A stretch of 64,000 nt of DNA from contig OZ252296.1 in the NCBI GenBank assembly GCA_965250245.1, positions 3,844,001 to 3,908,000 of the forward strand. The letters are read 5' to 3'. The position numbers and the translations under genes are program-made. Positions within the stretch are counted from its first letter, which is position 1. Each line of letters begins with the position of its first letter. Below the pieces are notes generated by a model. It saw only the letters and a program-made list of their open reading frames with translations. It had not been told where the DNA came from and searched no databases. Positions 19,974 to 28,327 of this stretch are shown one piece after another. The DNA comes from JABDIP01 sp965250245. Lineage in GTDB: Bacteria; Pseudomonadota; Alphaproteobacteria; DSM-16000; Inquilinaceae.

Positions 19974-21131
19974 ATGTTCACCGCGCGTCACGCCCTACTT
20001 TGCCTCCTGGCAATCTGCCTGCCGTCTTCGGTGGCGGCCCAAGAGACTGGCACCGCGCCCGCCGCGCTCGGTGACGGCTGGGCGGTTGCGGAGCCTGCCG
20101 AGGCCGGGCTCGATCCAGCAGCTATTGCCGATCTAGTCGAGAAAATCGACACGGGCTGGATACCAAATGTCCACGCCGTCTTGATCGAACACAGGGGGCG
20201 GTTGGTCTTTGAACGCTACTGGCCCGGAGAGGACGAGAATTGGGGCCAGCCTCTCGGTCGCGTCGACCACGGTCCCGCGACCCAGCACGACTTGCGCTCC
20301 GTCACCAAGAGCGTGACCTCGGTGCTTCTCGGCATCGCGCTCGGCGATTCCGCCGAGGACGCGCTCGAACGCCCGATCACCACATACTTCCCGGATCGAG
20401 AGGCGCTCAGCACCGAGCTTGAGGCCGTGACGTTGCACCATGTGCTCACCATGACGGCCGGGCTAGAGTGGAACGAGATGGTGCTGCCCTACACGGACAG
20501 CCGCAACGATGAGGTGCGGCTCTACTATACAGACGATCCGATAGGCCTCGTGTTGGCCCGCAGGGTTCGCGATACGCCCGGTAGTCGTTGGTATTACAAT
20601 GGTGGATTGACCCAGCTCACCGCCGGCGTCATCGAAAATCTGACCGGAAAGACTGTGGACGACTATGCCGAAGAGGTCCTCTTCGGCCCGCTCGGTATCA
20701 CCGAATATACCTGGCACCGGTCAAGCGCCTGGTCATCGGACATCTCTCCGAGCGCCGCATCGGGACTGCGGCTGCGGGCACGTGACCTCGCCAAGATCGG
20801 CTCGATCATTCTGCATGAAGGCAAGTGGCAGGGGCGTCAGATCGTCCCTGCCGCCTGGATCGCGGCCTCGACGACCCGTCACGTCGATGACATCCCGTGG
20901 TGGCCTGGCGTCTACGGCTATGGCTATCTCTGGTATCCGGGCAGGCTGAATGACGGCCGCATGCTGATTTACGGCAGCACAGTGATCCGCGCGCGCGGCA
21001 ACGGCGACCAGGGGATTTTTGTGCTGCCTGAAGCGGGGCTGGCCATCACGGTTCTCGCTGGCAACTACAATGATTTCAGCCATGGCGTCGACCAGCGGAT
21101 CATGGAACTGATTGTCCGGGCACTGCGTTGA
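19974..21131 (+). CDS. Secreted serine hydrolase, beta-lactamase/AmpC-like fold
   Basis: 385 residues with a signal peptide ending near VAA-Q (about residue 22). The SxxK nucleophile motif is S109-V-T-K112, the second motif YYN at 207-209 and a candidate third motif near the C-terminus complete a class C beta-lactamase/DD-peptidase/esterase active site. It is a periplasmic hydrolase; whether the substrate is an ester, a peptide or a beta-lactam cannot be decided. G+C in its first third is a little lower than in flanking genes. Confidence 0.85.
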   Translation: MFTARHALLCLLAICLPSSVAAQETGTAPAALGDGWAVAEPAEAGLDPAAIADLVEKIDTGWIPNVHAVLIEHRGRLVFERYWPGEDENWGQPLGRVDHGPATQHDLRSVTKSVTSVLLGIALGDSAEDALERPITTYFPDREALSTELEAVTLHHVLTMTAGLEWNEMVLPYTDSRNDEVRLYYTDDPIGLVLARRVRDTPGSRWYYNGGLTQLTAGVIENLTGKTVDDYAEEVLFGPLGITEYTWHRSSAWSSDISPSAASGLRLRARDLAKIGSIILHEGKWQGRQIVPAAWIAASTTRHVDDIPWWPGVYGYGYLWYPGRLNDGRMLIYGSTVIRARGNGDQGIFVLPEAGLAITVLAGNYNDFSHGVDQRIMELIVRALR

Positions 21132-21251
21132 AGCAAACGGCGCAATGTTTGAAACCTCGCGGTTTATGGCCGAATTGATCCGTTCTCGCGGCGGCTTTCA
21201 GGTTGGCAATACCCAGCTAGGCTTTCCTACGTGTTTGACGGAGCTGGTGGC

Positions 21252-22253
21252 CTAGGTCCGCGGCACGCGCGCCATGCGGTCGAGAAGGTCGACGCCCTGC
21301 ATCGACAGGAAATGCGGGATGTCGATGAAGATCCAGTTCTCCGCCAGCTTGTCGCCATCGCGCCGGTAGATGTCGACCACCCGCATCTCGACGGTCCGGT
21401 CGCAGGCCGGAAGACCCATGAAGCCGCCGGCCGGCTTCATGGTCAGGTTCGACCAGCCGAAGAAGCCGCCATAGCGCCCTTCGGCGAACCGGCTGATATG
21501 GCCGTGGTACTTCAGCTCGTCCAATCCCTCCCGGAATGGCCCCTGGTGCTGCTGCTGATAGCGCGGGATCGTGTAGGTGGCGCCGATGCCGGCCGGACCG
21601 AACCAGATCATGTCGTCATGCCAGGTATCGGCAAGCTCGCCGTCGGGCGATCGCATGCCCGAGCCGGTCAGATCGGCAATCATCCGATTGATGAGATCCA
21701 GCGTCGCCTTGCCTTCGGCAGGGTCCTGGGGATCGAACAGCAGGCCGTCATGGGTCCGCGGTCCCGGCGTGATGAAGAAGGCGCCGGTCTGCGGCGGCAG
21801 CGGATCGAGGCCGACCTGCTTCATGATGCTGATGATGTCGCAGAACAGGGCGGTCTCGGCGATCCTGCCGTTCTCCACGCGATGGAACTCCGCATAGCGC
21901 AGGAAGGTCATCTTGCCGTTCGCGGGAATGCCCAGCCAATCCCGGTCGAAGAGACCCATCAGATGGCCCATGCTGCAGACCCATGTGCTGGCGAACCCGT
22001 CGACGTCGTTGAGCCCGGCCATGAAGACGTCCTGACGCCTCTGGATCGGCGCAAATGACCCTCTGAACGGCTTCCAGAAGGTCTCGGCGACCGCATCCGC
22101 GCCGTGCTGTTCGTAGAACGGGTGCATGCCACGCCAGTGGTAGTCCTCCGTGACATGGCCGCGGATCACCTCGGCGATGGCGTCGCCCTCGGCCGCATCC
22201 AGGGCGTCGTAGTAGCCGCGCACCAGGGCCTTGGCCTCTTGAAAATCGGACAT
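21252..22253 (-). CDS. Double NTF2-like (SnoaL-type) domain protein A
   Basis: 333 residues containing two NTF2/SnoaL-like alpha+beta cones, about 1-135 and 185-320, each with the YYDAL/IN..I N-terminal helix and the C-terminal W-F-I/D-I strand. SnoaL-like folds act as ester or polyketide cyclases, hydratases, isomerases or small-molecule binders. The start at 22253 is chosen because the longer frame runs through the divergent promoter. It is transcribed divergently from another double-domain protein (22488) with LacI-type operators in between. Function unknown. Confidence 0.75.
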   Translation of the reverse strand: MSDFQEAKALVRGYYDALDAAEGDAIAEVIRGHVTEDYHWRGMHPFYEQHGADAVAETFWKPFRGSFAPIQRRQDVFMAGLNDVDGFASTWVCSMGHLMGLFDRDWLGIPANGKMTFLRYAEFHRVENGRIAETALFCDIISIMKQVGLDPLPPQTGAFFITPGPRTHDGLLFDPQDPAEGKATLDLINRMIADLTGSGMRSPDGELADTWHDDMIWFGPAGIGATYTIPRYQQQHQGPFREGLDELKYHGHISRFAEGRYGGFFGWSNLTMKPAGGFMGLPACDRTVEMRVVDIYRRDGDKLAENWIFIDIPHFLSMQGVDLLDRMARVPRT

Positions 22254-22333
22254 TGTCAGCTCCCTCGTGACGGCTGCGCGGCACCACGACCCGTGACGGC
22301 GGGCCGGCCCGGACAGTGGACTCCGGCCATGAC

Positions 22334-22349
22334 CTGCATACGATTGCGC
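22334..22349. promoter_or_regulatory. LacI-type operator 1 between divergent NTF2-like genes
   Basis: CTGCATACGATTGCGC shares the 13-mer GCATACGATTGCG with the site before the LacI gene at 18727 and has the same central CG. It lies 81 nt upstream of the leftward gene's start. Confidence 0.6.
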
Positions 22350-22421
22350 AACAACCCCCCGCTTGCGCAAGTGTCCAGTGAACAGCCGGCGAGAATGCTT
22401 GTCAAACTGCGAAATTCATGA

Positions 22422-22437
22422 AAGCATACGTATGCGT
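22422..22437. promoter_or_regulatory. LacI-type operator 2 between divergent NTF2-like genes
   Basis: AAGCATACGTATGCGT contains the perfect 12-bp palindrome GCATACGTATGC with central CG. It lies 50 nt upstream of the rightward gene's start at 22488 and 88 nt from operator 1 centre to centre, a distance that could allow looping. Confidence 0.6.
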
Positions 22438-22487
22438 TCCCAAGTCCTTTGCGGCCTTGGGGTGGATCGATGGCGCGGGGAAAGCCC

Positions 22488-23705
22488 ATGGCAAGCGACA
22501 TCATCGCGGAGGTTGCCGCGACATCCGGACAATCCGAGAAAGGCCGGCCGGGCAAGGGCTCGAAAGAGGCCAAGGACACCGGGCCCGCCCGGTCCAAGCT
22601 CGAAGCGCCTGGCCGCGAGCACATGCCCGGCGACTTCAGCATTTCCCTGGATGCCTATCGCCGCGGCGGAACCGACCGGTTCCTGCGCGATGCTCCGGAG
22701 GGTCTGGAGTCCCAGCCGATGCGCGGGTTCGAGCCGACCTACGTCAACATCGTCGACTACATCGTCCGGATCACCCACCGCATCTGGGAAGAGAAGGACA
22801 TCGGCTACATCTACGACACCTACAGTCACGACTGTAAGGTCTGGGACGATTTCGGGCTGCAATACGGCCGCGACAAGATCGTCGCCGATACCGTCCACAC
22901 CAACAACGCCTTCCCCGACATCCGGCTGGTCGCCGACGAGGTGATCTGGGCCGGAAACGAGGATGTCGGCTTCCACACCTCGCACCGCACCAAGATCTTC
23001 GGCACCAACACCGGCTACAGCCGGTTCGGGCCGCCGACCGGCAGGCCGGTCAAGCTGTGGTGCATCGCCAACTGCGTGGCGCGCGACAACGAGATCTTCC
23101 ACGAGCATGTCCGCTACGACACCGCCGGCATGATCCAGCAGATGGGCTTCGACGTGGTCGAGACGGCCCGCCGCTTTGTCGCGGAGGGCGTCGACACGGC
23201 CTTGCCGGAGAACTTCATGGCCAGCGAGCCGGCCCGCCTGTCAGGCCAGGGCAAGCCGGCCCTGATGCCGATCCCGTCGGAGCCGGAAGAGGATATCGAG
23301 GCCTTCACCCACGCGGTGCTGCACACGATCTGGAACCGCCGCAATTTCGGCGCCTTGGACAAGGTCTACAGCCCAAGCGTGGTGCATCAGGGCTCCACCG
23401 GCCGGATCTATCAGGGCATCGGGCCGCTCAGGTCATTCATCCTGTCGATGGTGGCGATGTTCCCCAACCTCTCCCTGTCCATCGACGACCTCTACTGGAT
23501 GGGAAACCGCAAGGAGGGGTTCGCCGTCGCTGTGCGTTGGAGCGCCGTCGGCACCCACAGCGGCCACGGGCCCTATGGCGCGCCGTCCGGCAAGGAGGTG
23601 CATCTGAGCTGCATCACGCAGTGGGAGATCGAGAACGGCAGAATCCAGAAGGAATGGATGCTGTTCAACGAGTTCGGATTGCTCCTGCAGATCTGCGAGA
23701 CGTGA
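22488..23705 (+). CDS. Double NTF2-like (SnoaL-type) domain protein B
   Basis: 405 residues. After an N-terminal charged segment (about 1-70), two NTF2-like domains follow (about 80-235 and 265-400), each with the YDTY/YSPSVV-type strand and a terminal QWEIENGRI motif. It is similar in layout to the divergent protein A. ATG 22488 is preferred because GGGGAAAG precedes it; earlier in-frame starts exist at 22470 and 22449. The next gene downstream (89 nt) is a sugar-binding protein, suggesting that the pair processes or binds an imported compound. Confidence 0.75.
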   Translation: MASDIIAEVAATSGQSEKGRPGKGSKEAKDTGPARSKLEAPGREHMPGDFSISLDAYRRGGTDRFLRDAPEGLESQPMRGFEPTYVNIVDYIVRITHRIWEEKDIGYIYDTYSHDCKVWDDFGLQYGRDKIVADTVHTNNAFPDIRLVADEVIWAGNEDVGFHTSHRTKIFGTNTGYSRFGPPTGRPVKLWCIANCVARDNEIFHEHVRYDTAGMIQQMGFDVVETARRFVAEGVDTALPENFMASEPARLSGQGKPALMPIPSEPEEDIEAFTHAVLHTIWNRRNFGALDKVYSPSVVHQGSTGRIYQGIGPLRSFILSMVAMFPNLSLSIDDLYWMGNRKEGFAVAVRWSAVGTHSGHGPYGAPSGKEVHLSCITQWEIENGRIQKEWMLFNEFGLLLQICET

Positions 23706-23794
23706 CATCGGCCGGTGAGCCGGCGACACGGGAGACCCGAAGCGAAACGCGCCGCCTGAAGCGTGTCCGAAACCGTTAAAGGGAGGAATCATCC

Positions 23795-25003
23795 ATGTAT
23801 CTCCGGAAGACCGCGCTGGCTTGCGCGTTCACGCTTGTGGCCGGCAATGCCTGGGCCGGCTGCGCGTATGAGAACACCACCCCCGTCAGGCTGATCTCGA
23901 ATTCGTTCGAGGCCTGGAAGGTCGTCGGCGAGGCCATGGCGGAATGCGGCAATTTCAATGCCGAGCACAGCAACGAGTTCATCCTGAAGCAGGGGGCGGC
24001 GTTCGAGCAGAACCCCTCGCTCTATGAGATCGGCGGCGTGGCGAATTCCTCGATCCAGCCGCTGCTCAACGGCAACCTGTTGCGGCCGCTCGACGATCTG
24101 GTCGCCGAGCACGGTCAACACCTGCAGCCGGGCCAGCTCATCAGGATGGACGGCAAGATCATGGCCATCGGCATGATGATCAACGCCCAACACCTGATGT
24201 ACCGCACGGATGTATTCGACGAGCTGGGGATCGCCGTGCCGGAGACCTATGAGGAGGTCCTGGCCGCCGCGGACGTGATCCAGCAGGCCGGCGTGGTGCA
24301 ATACCCGCTTGGCGGCTCATACAAGGCCGACTGGAACCTCGGCCTGGAATTCGTGAACCTGTATCTGGGCAATGGCGGCGCGTTCTTCAGCGACGGTTTC
24401 CAGCCGGCGATCAACAATGACACCGGCGCTGCCACCCTTGAGACCATGAAGCAGCTGACCGCGTATATGGACCCGGAATACCTGGTCTCGGACGTGACCT
24501 ACGTGATCCAGCAGTTCCAGCAGGGCAAGATCGCGATGGCCAACCTCTGGGCGGATTCCGCCGGGGCGGTGAACCGGGAAGGCGAGTCCCAGGCCGCCGG
24601 GCTGATCGGGATGGCCGCGGCGCCGAACGGATCGGTGCGGCCGGCATCGGCCCTGTGGTGGGACGGTCTGGTCTTTGCCAAGAACATGTCGGACGAGGCG
24701 GCCGAAGCGGCATTCCGCGTTGCCATGGAAGGCATCGACCGGGAGATGGTCGAAGCCAACAACGACTCGGCGATCTGGCTGATCGACGGCTACGTGCCCG
24801 GCCCGTTGGCGGCGGGCGCGCAGGCGACAGCCGAGGCCGGCGCGGTGCCCTATCCGGCAAGCCCGGCCCTCGGCCTTCTGCTCGACAAGCTGGGAAGCGG
24901 TCTCGCGGCCTATTTCACCGGCGAGAAGGATGCACCGACGACTCTCGCGGACATCGAGGCGGACTACCTGATCGCCGCCCGGGAGGCCGGCATCGTCAAC
25001 TAG
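23795..25003 (+). CDS. Family 1 extracellular solute-binding protein (sugar ABC type), orphan
   Basis: 402 residues with a signal peptide ending near AWA-G (about residue 21). The mature part matches the family 1 (MalE/UgpB-like) sugar-binding proteins: a NGNLLRPLDDL segment, YRTDVFDELG, and a late IDREMVEAN helix. It follows protein B on the same strand. No permease or ATPase gene follows; the next gene is convergent. It must therefore depend on membrane components encoded elsewhere, or serve as a receptor. Confidence 0.85.
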   Translation: MYLRKTALACAFTLVAGNAWAGCAYENTTPVRLISNSFEAWKVVGEAMAECGNFNAEHSNEFILKQGAAFEQNPSLYEIGGVANSSIQPLLNGNLLRPLDDLVAEHGQHLQPGQLIRMDGKIMAIGMMINAQHLMYRTDVFDELGIAVPETYEEVLAAADVIQQAGVVQYPLGGSYKADWNLGLEFVNLYLGNGGAFFSDGFQPAINNDTGAATLETMKQLTAYMDPEYLVSDVTYVIQQFQQGKIAMANLWADSAGAVNREGESQAAGLIGMAAAPNGSVRPASALWWDGLVFAKNMSDEAAEAAFRVAMEGIDREMVEANNDSAIWLIDGYVPGPLAAGAQATAEAGAVPYPASPALGLLLDKLGSGLAAYFTGEKDAPTTLADIEADYLIAAREAGIVN

Positions 25004-25027
25004 CGGCCGCCCGGACGCGACGACGCC

Positions 25028-27661
25028 CTAGGTCAACAGCGGGTCGGTCATCACCTCGACGAGGGCCGGCCCGTCGACCGCCAGTGCCTCCTTGAAGGCC
25101 CTGGCCAGGTCCTTGGGCTTCTCCACCCGGATGCCGTGGCCGCCGCAGAGGCTGGCGTATTCGGCGAAGCTGGGGTTGTGCAGGCTGGTCTGCCAGACCT
25201 TCCACTCGCCGTCCCGTTGCTCCTTGGAGATCTTGCCGAGCTCGCCATTGTTCAGCAGGACATGGGTGATGTTCATGCCGTACTTCACGGCGGTGGTGAA
25301 CTCGCCCATGTACTGGCCGAAGCCGCCATCGCCGCTGATCGACACCACCTTGCGGCCGGTATCCGCCGCCCAGGCGCCCATTGCCGCCGGGAAGCCGAAG
25401 CCGATCGAACCCAGATAGCCGGACATCAGCACCGACTGGCTGTCGCATTCGAAATAGCGGCCGAAGGAGTAGGTGTTGTTGCCCACATCGACGCTGAGGA
25501 TGGCGTCTGCGGGCACCGCGTCGGCGAGGTGCTTGAACAGCAGCGCGGAGTTGATGCCGTTGCCGTCGTCCTTGCCGGCGCGCAGCTCCTTCTCCGCCCG
25601 CCAGACGGCCCAGCGCTGGGCCAGCTCGACGCGCTGGTCGGTGCATGCGCATTTGGCCGGCAGCCCGTCGCGGAACAGCGACGCGGTGACCCCGATATCG
25701 CCCCAGACCGGCTCGTGCACGCCGTGGAACTTGCCCAGCGCCATGCGGTCGAAATCGACCTGGATGGTCGGCTTGGCCTGCTCGATGCCGGTGTGGTGCG
25801 AGAAGGACGCGCCGAACACGATCAGCAGGTCGGCTTCGTTCATGAACCAGCTCGCCACCGGCGTGCCGCTGCGGCCCAGAACGCCCGCGCCCAAAGGATG
25901 GCTATCGCTGATCTGTCCCTTGGCCTTGAAGGTGGTGATGACCGGGCAGTTCAGGGCCTCGGCGAGCGCCGTCACCTCTTCCATGCCGTCGCGGGCGCCA
26001 TAGCCGACGATGATCACCGGCCGGGTCGCCCGGGCGATACGGTAGAGCGCCAGATCCACGGACTCCTTCGGCGGCGTGATGGCGGTCGCCGACAGCCGGC
26101 CGTCGGCCCGGCCCGGCCCCTCGGTGCCGGCATCGATGACCTGCACCTCGTCGGGCAGGATGAGATGGGAGACGTCCCGTTCGACAATGGCGTTCTTTGC
26201 CGCCAGCGAAGCCAGCTCGGAATGCTTGCTGTCATGCAGCACGGTCTGGCTGAACCGTGCCACCGCCTCGAAGGCGGAGGCCAGGTCGATGTCCTGGAAG
26301 GCCCCCGGCCCCATCACCTGGGTCTGCACCTGGCCGGTCAGCGCGATGACCGGGGCGCGGTCCACCTTGGCGTCCCACAGGCCGGTCAGCAGGTTGGTGG
26401 CGCCCGGCCCGGCGATGGCCAGGCAGGCGGCGGGCTTGCCGGTGGCCTTGGCATAGCCGGAGCAGGCGAAGGCGGCGGCACCCTCATGGCGGATGCCGAA
26501 GAAGCGCATCTTGCCGCGGCCTTCCTGGATGCGGATCGCCTCGGCCATGCCGAGATTGGAATGCCCGACCATGCCGAACACGGTGTCGACGCCCCATTCC
26601 ACCAGCGTCTCGGCGATGACGTGGGATGCGGTCCAGTTCGAGCGCGCGGGCTGGGGCACGGCGATCTCGATCGTGCCGTCCTGCTCGCGGACCTTCATGG
26701 TCTCCGCGGCCTCGTCGTTGCCGACACCCTTTCCGGTCTTCAGGTTGAAGTCGTAGCCGTGCCAGGGGCAGCGCAGGGCCCCGTCGCAGATGGCGCCTTC
26801 CGCCAGCGGGCCGCCCTGGTGCGGGCAGCGGCCGTCGAGCGCGAAGAAGCCTTCCTCGGTGCGGACCAGCGCCACCTGCTTCTCGCCGACGGTGAGCGCA
26901 TTGACCGAGCCGACCGCGAACTCGTCCGCCTTGCCGACCGCAGCCCAGGCTTCCTCGCCATCCTCCTCGCCGCGATTGGCCTTGGCGATGGTCAGCGCCT
27001 CGTCGTCACGGAAGCCGGCATACCAGTGGCTGCCGTCGCAGAACGGCTTGTTCTTGGAATGGCCGCAGCGGCACAGTACGTAATGCTCGCGGCTGGCGCC
27101 GGCGCCGAAATCGCAATCCTCCAGCGCGATGCCGCCGCGAACGTAATACGGGCCGTCGCGGGAGACGTGGATCTCAGGCGTGTCGTGATAGTCGGTCCTG
27201 GTCTCGCCCTCCTCGACATAGCTGAGCGCGCCGGAGGGGCATTGGTGGATGATCGCCTTGATCTCGTCCTTGGCTGCGCCGTCCGGATCGATCCACGGCT
27301 CGATCGTGTTGCGCCAGACGCTGGACAGGCCGGAGGTGCAGTAGCCGGCATGGGAGCAGACGCCGCGATTGTCGCGCACCGTCACATCCTTGCCGGCATA
27401 TTCGTCGAGCTGATCAGCCATGCGGTCGGCCGCCTTCTCGTCGGTGAAGCCGATCGAGCTATGGGTGCCGTCGCAGAACGGCTTGTTCTTCGACGCGCCG
27501 CAGCGGCACAGATAGATGGTCTTGCGGGTCTTGATCGGCTCGCCGCGCGAATTGGTGAAGGTCTCCAGCCCGGTGACCTTCAGCGGCCCGTCCTTCTCCA
27601 TGGCGATCGCCGGCGTTCCGGCGGCCGGTGTGTCACCCATATCAACCCCCTGTTGTCGCAT
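25028..27661 (-). CDS. Multidomain CDGSH / ferredoxin-like / CDGSH / Rieske / TPP enzyme fusion
   Basis: 877 residues in one uninterrupted frame. Module order: CDGSH [2Fe-2S] site (C52, C54, C63, H67); a Fer4_19-type divergent ferredoxin segment (C102, C108, C141 in CPSGAL); second CDGSH site (C197, C199, C208, H212); Rieske [2Fe-2S] site (C279, H281, C298, H301); then from about residue 345 a full thiamine-diphosphate enzyme of the acetolactate synthase/pyruvate oxidase class, with catalytic glutamate in RHEGAAAF (E393) and the metal/TPP motif beginning SGDGGFG near the C-terminus. The arrangement suggests a 2-oxo acid decarboxylase/oxidase with its own electron relay. The substrate is unknown. 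An ATG at 27640 (after GGTTGATATG) is an alternative start. Confidence 0.85.
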   Translation of the reverse strand: MRQQGVDMGDTPAAGTPAIAMEKDGPLKVTGLETFTNSRGEPIKTRKTIYLCRCGASKNKPFCDGTHSSIGFTDEKAADRMADQLDEYAGKDVTVRDNRGVCSHAGYCTSGLSSVWRNTIEPWIDPDGAAKDEIKAIIHQCPSGALSYVEEGETRTDYHDTPEIHVSRDGPYYVRGGIALEDCDFGAGASREHYVLCRCGHSKNKPFCDGSHWYAGFRDDEALTIAKANRGEEDGEEAWAAVGKADEFAVGSVNALTVGEKQVALVRTEEGFFALDGRCPHQGGPLAEGAICDGALRCPWHGYDFNLKTGKGVGNDEAAETMKVREQDGTIEIAVPQPARSNWTASHVIAETLVEWGVDTVFGMVGHSNLGMAEAIRIQEGRGKMRFFGIRHEGAAAFACSGYAKATGKPAACLAIAGPGATNLLTGLWDAKVDRAPVIALTGQVQTQVMGPGAFQDIDLASAFEAVARFSQTVLHDSKHSELASLAAKNAIVERDVSHLILPDEVQVIDAGTEGPGRADGRLSATAITPPKESVDLALYRIARATRPVIIVGYGARDGMEEVTALAEALNCPVITTFKAKGQISDSHPLGAGVLGRSGTPVASWFMNEADLLIVFGASFSHHTGIEQAKPTIQVDFDRMALGKFHGVHEPVWGDIGVTASLFRDGLPAKCACTDQRVELAQRWAVWRAEKELRAGKDDGNGINSALLFKHLADAVPADAILSVDVGNNTYSFGRYFECDSQSVLMSGYLGSIGFGFPAAMGAWAADTGRKVVSISGDGGFGQYMGEFTTAVKYGMNITHVLLNNGELGKISKEQRDGEWKVWQTSLHNPSFAEYASLCGGHGIRVEKPKDLARAFKEALAVDGPALVEVMTDPLLT

Positions 27662-27824
27662 ATCCCGGCGCGTCGGCCGGCCAAGACCTGGTGAATGGAT
27701 GCCGTTGCGGCACGCGGCGTTACAGGACCGCCTCCGGCGGCATCAAGGTTAGCCAGTCGGCAATCCGGAGGCTAGCATCGCCAGCCGCCCGCCGCCGTGC
27801 CGGCCCTGTGAAACCCTATGCGGA

Positions 27825-28241
27825 GTGTGTTGCGTGGATATGTTCTCGGCCCTGATCCAGCCCGTGATCCTGATCCCGGGCGTCGGCCTTCTGATCCTGT
27901 CGACGACGGCGCGCTTCGGCCAGCTCGAGGCGGAGGTCGGCAAAATCGCCGGACGCGACGATACCGCCAGCCGGCAACTGGTCACGGCCCTGATGGGGCG
28001 GGCGCACAAGTTCCGCTTCGCCCTGATGGCCCTGTATTCCAGCGCGGCGATCCTGGCCGGGGCCAGCCTGGTCGGCGGCATCCTGATCTTCGTCTCGGAG
28101 AACACCGCGGCGGTCGTTCAGGCGCTGACCTGCGTCGCCATCGCCTTCCTGTTCTCCGCCCTGATGGCGCTGCTGATCGAGTCGCGCATGGCGATCGCCG
28201 CCCTGAACCATCTGGCCGGCGTGGCGGAGGAGCAGCGCTAG
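27825..28241 (+). CDS. DUF2721 family membrane protein
   Basis: 138 residues, three hydrophobic segments (about 8-25, 63-88, 95-120) with a charged cytoplasmic stretch between the first two, as in DUF2721 proteins. No function is established for the family. The start could be the GTG at 27825 (GGAG four nt upstream) or ATG at 27840. It is divergent from the TPP fusion gene (163 nt apart). Confidence 0.75.
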   Translation: MCCVDMFSALIQPVILIPGVGLLILSTTARFGQLEAEVGKIAGRDDTASRQLVTALMGRAHKFRFALMALYSSAAILAGASLVGGILIFVSENTAAVVQALTCVAIAFLFSALMALLIESRMAIAALNHLAGVAEEQR

Positions 28242-28327
28242 GCGGCTGCGAGCGGCCCGCCGGTGTTAATCTGTCTGTAATGTGAATTCCGGCGCGGGCG
28301 GCTGCCGCCGCGCCTATATTCGGGCGC

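Noticed and set aside
25136..27694. An 852-codon open frame on the + strand, antisense to the Fe-S/TPP fusion
   Set aside because: Composition is that of a high-G+C antisense shadow (Ala/Arg/Gly/His-rich, no domain), and the opposite strand encodes intact, recognisable motifs.
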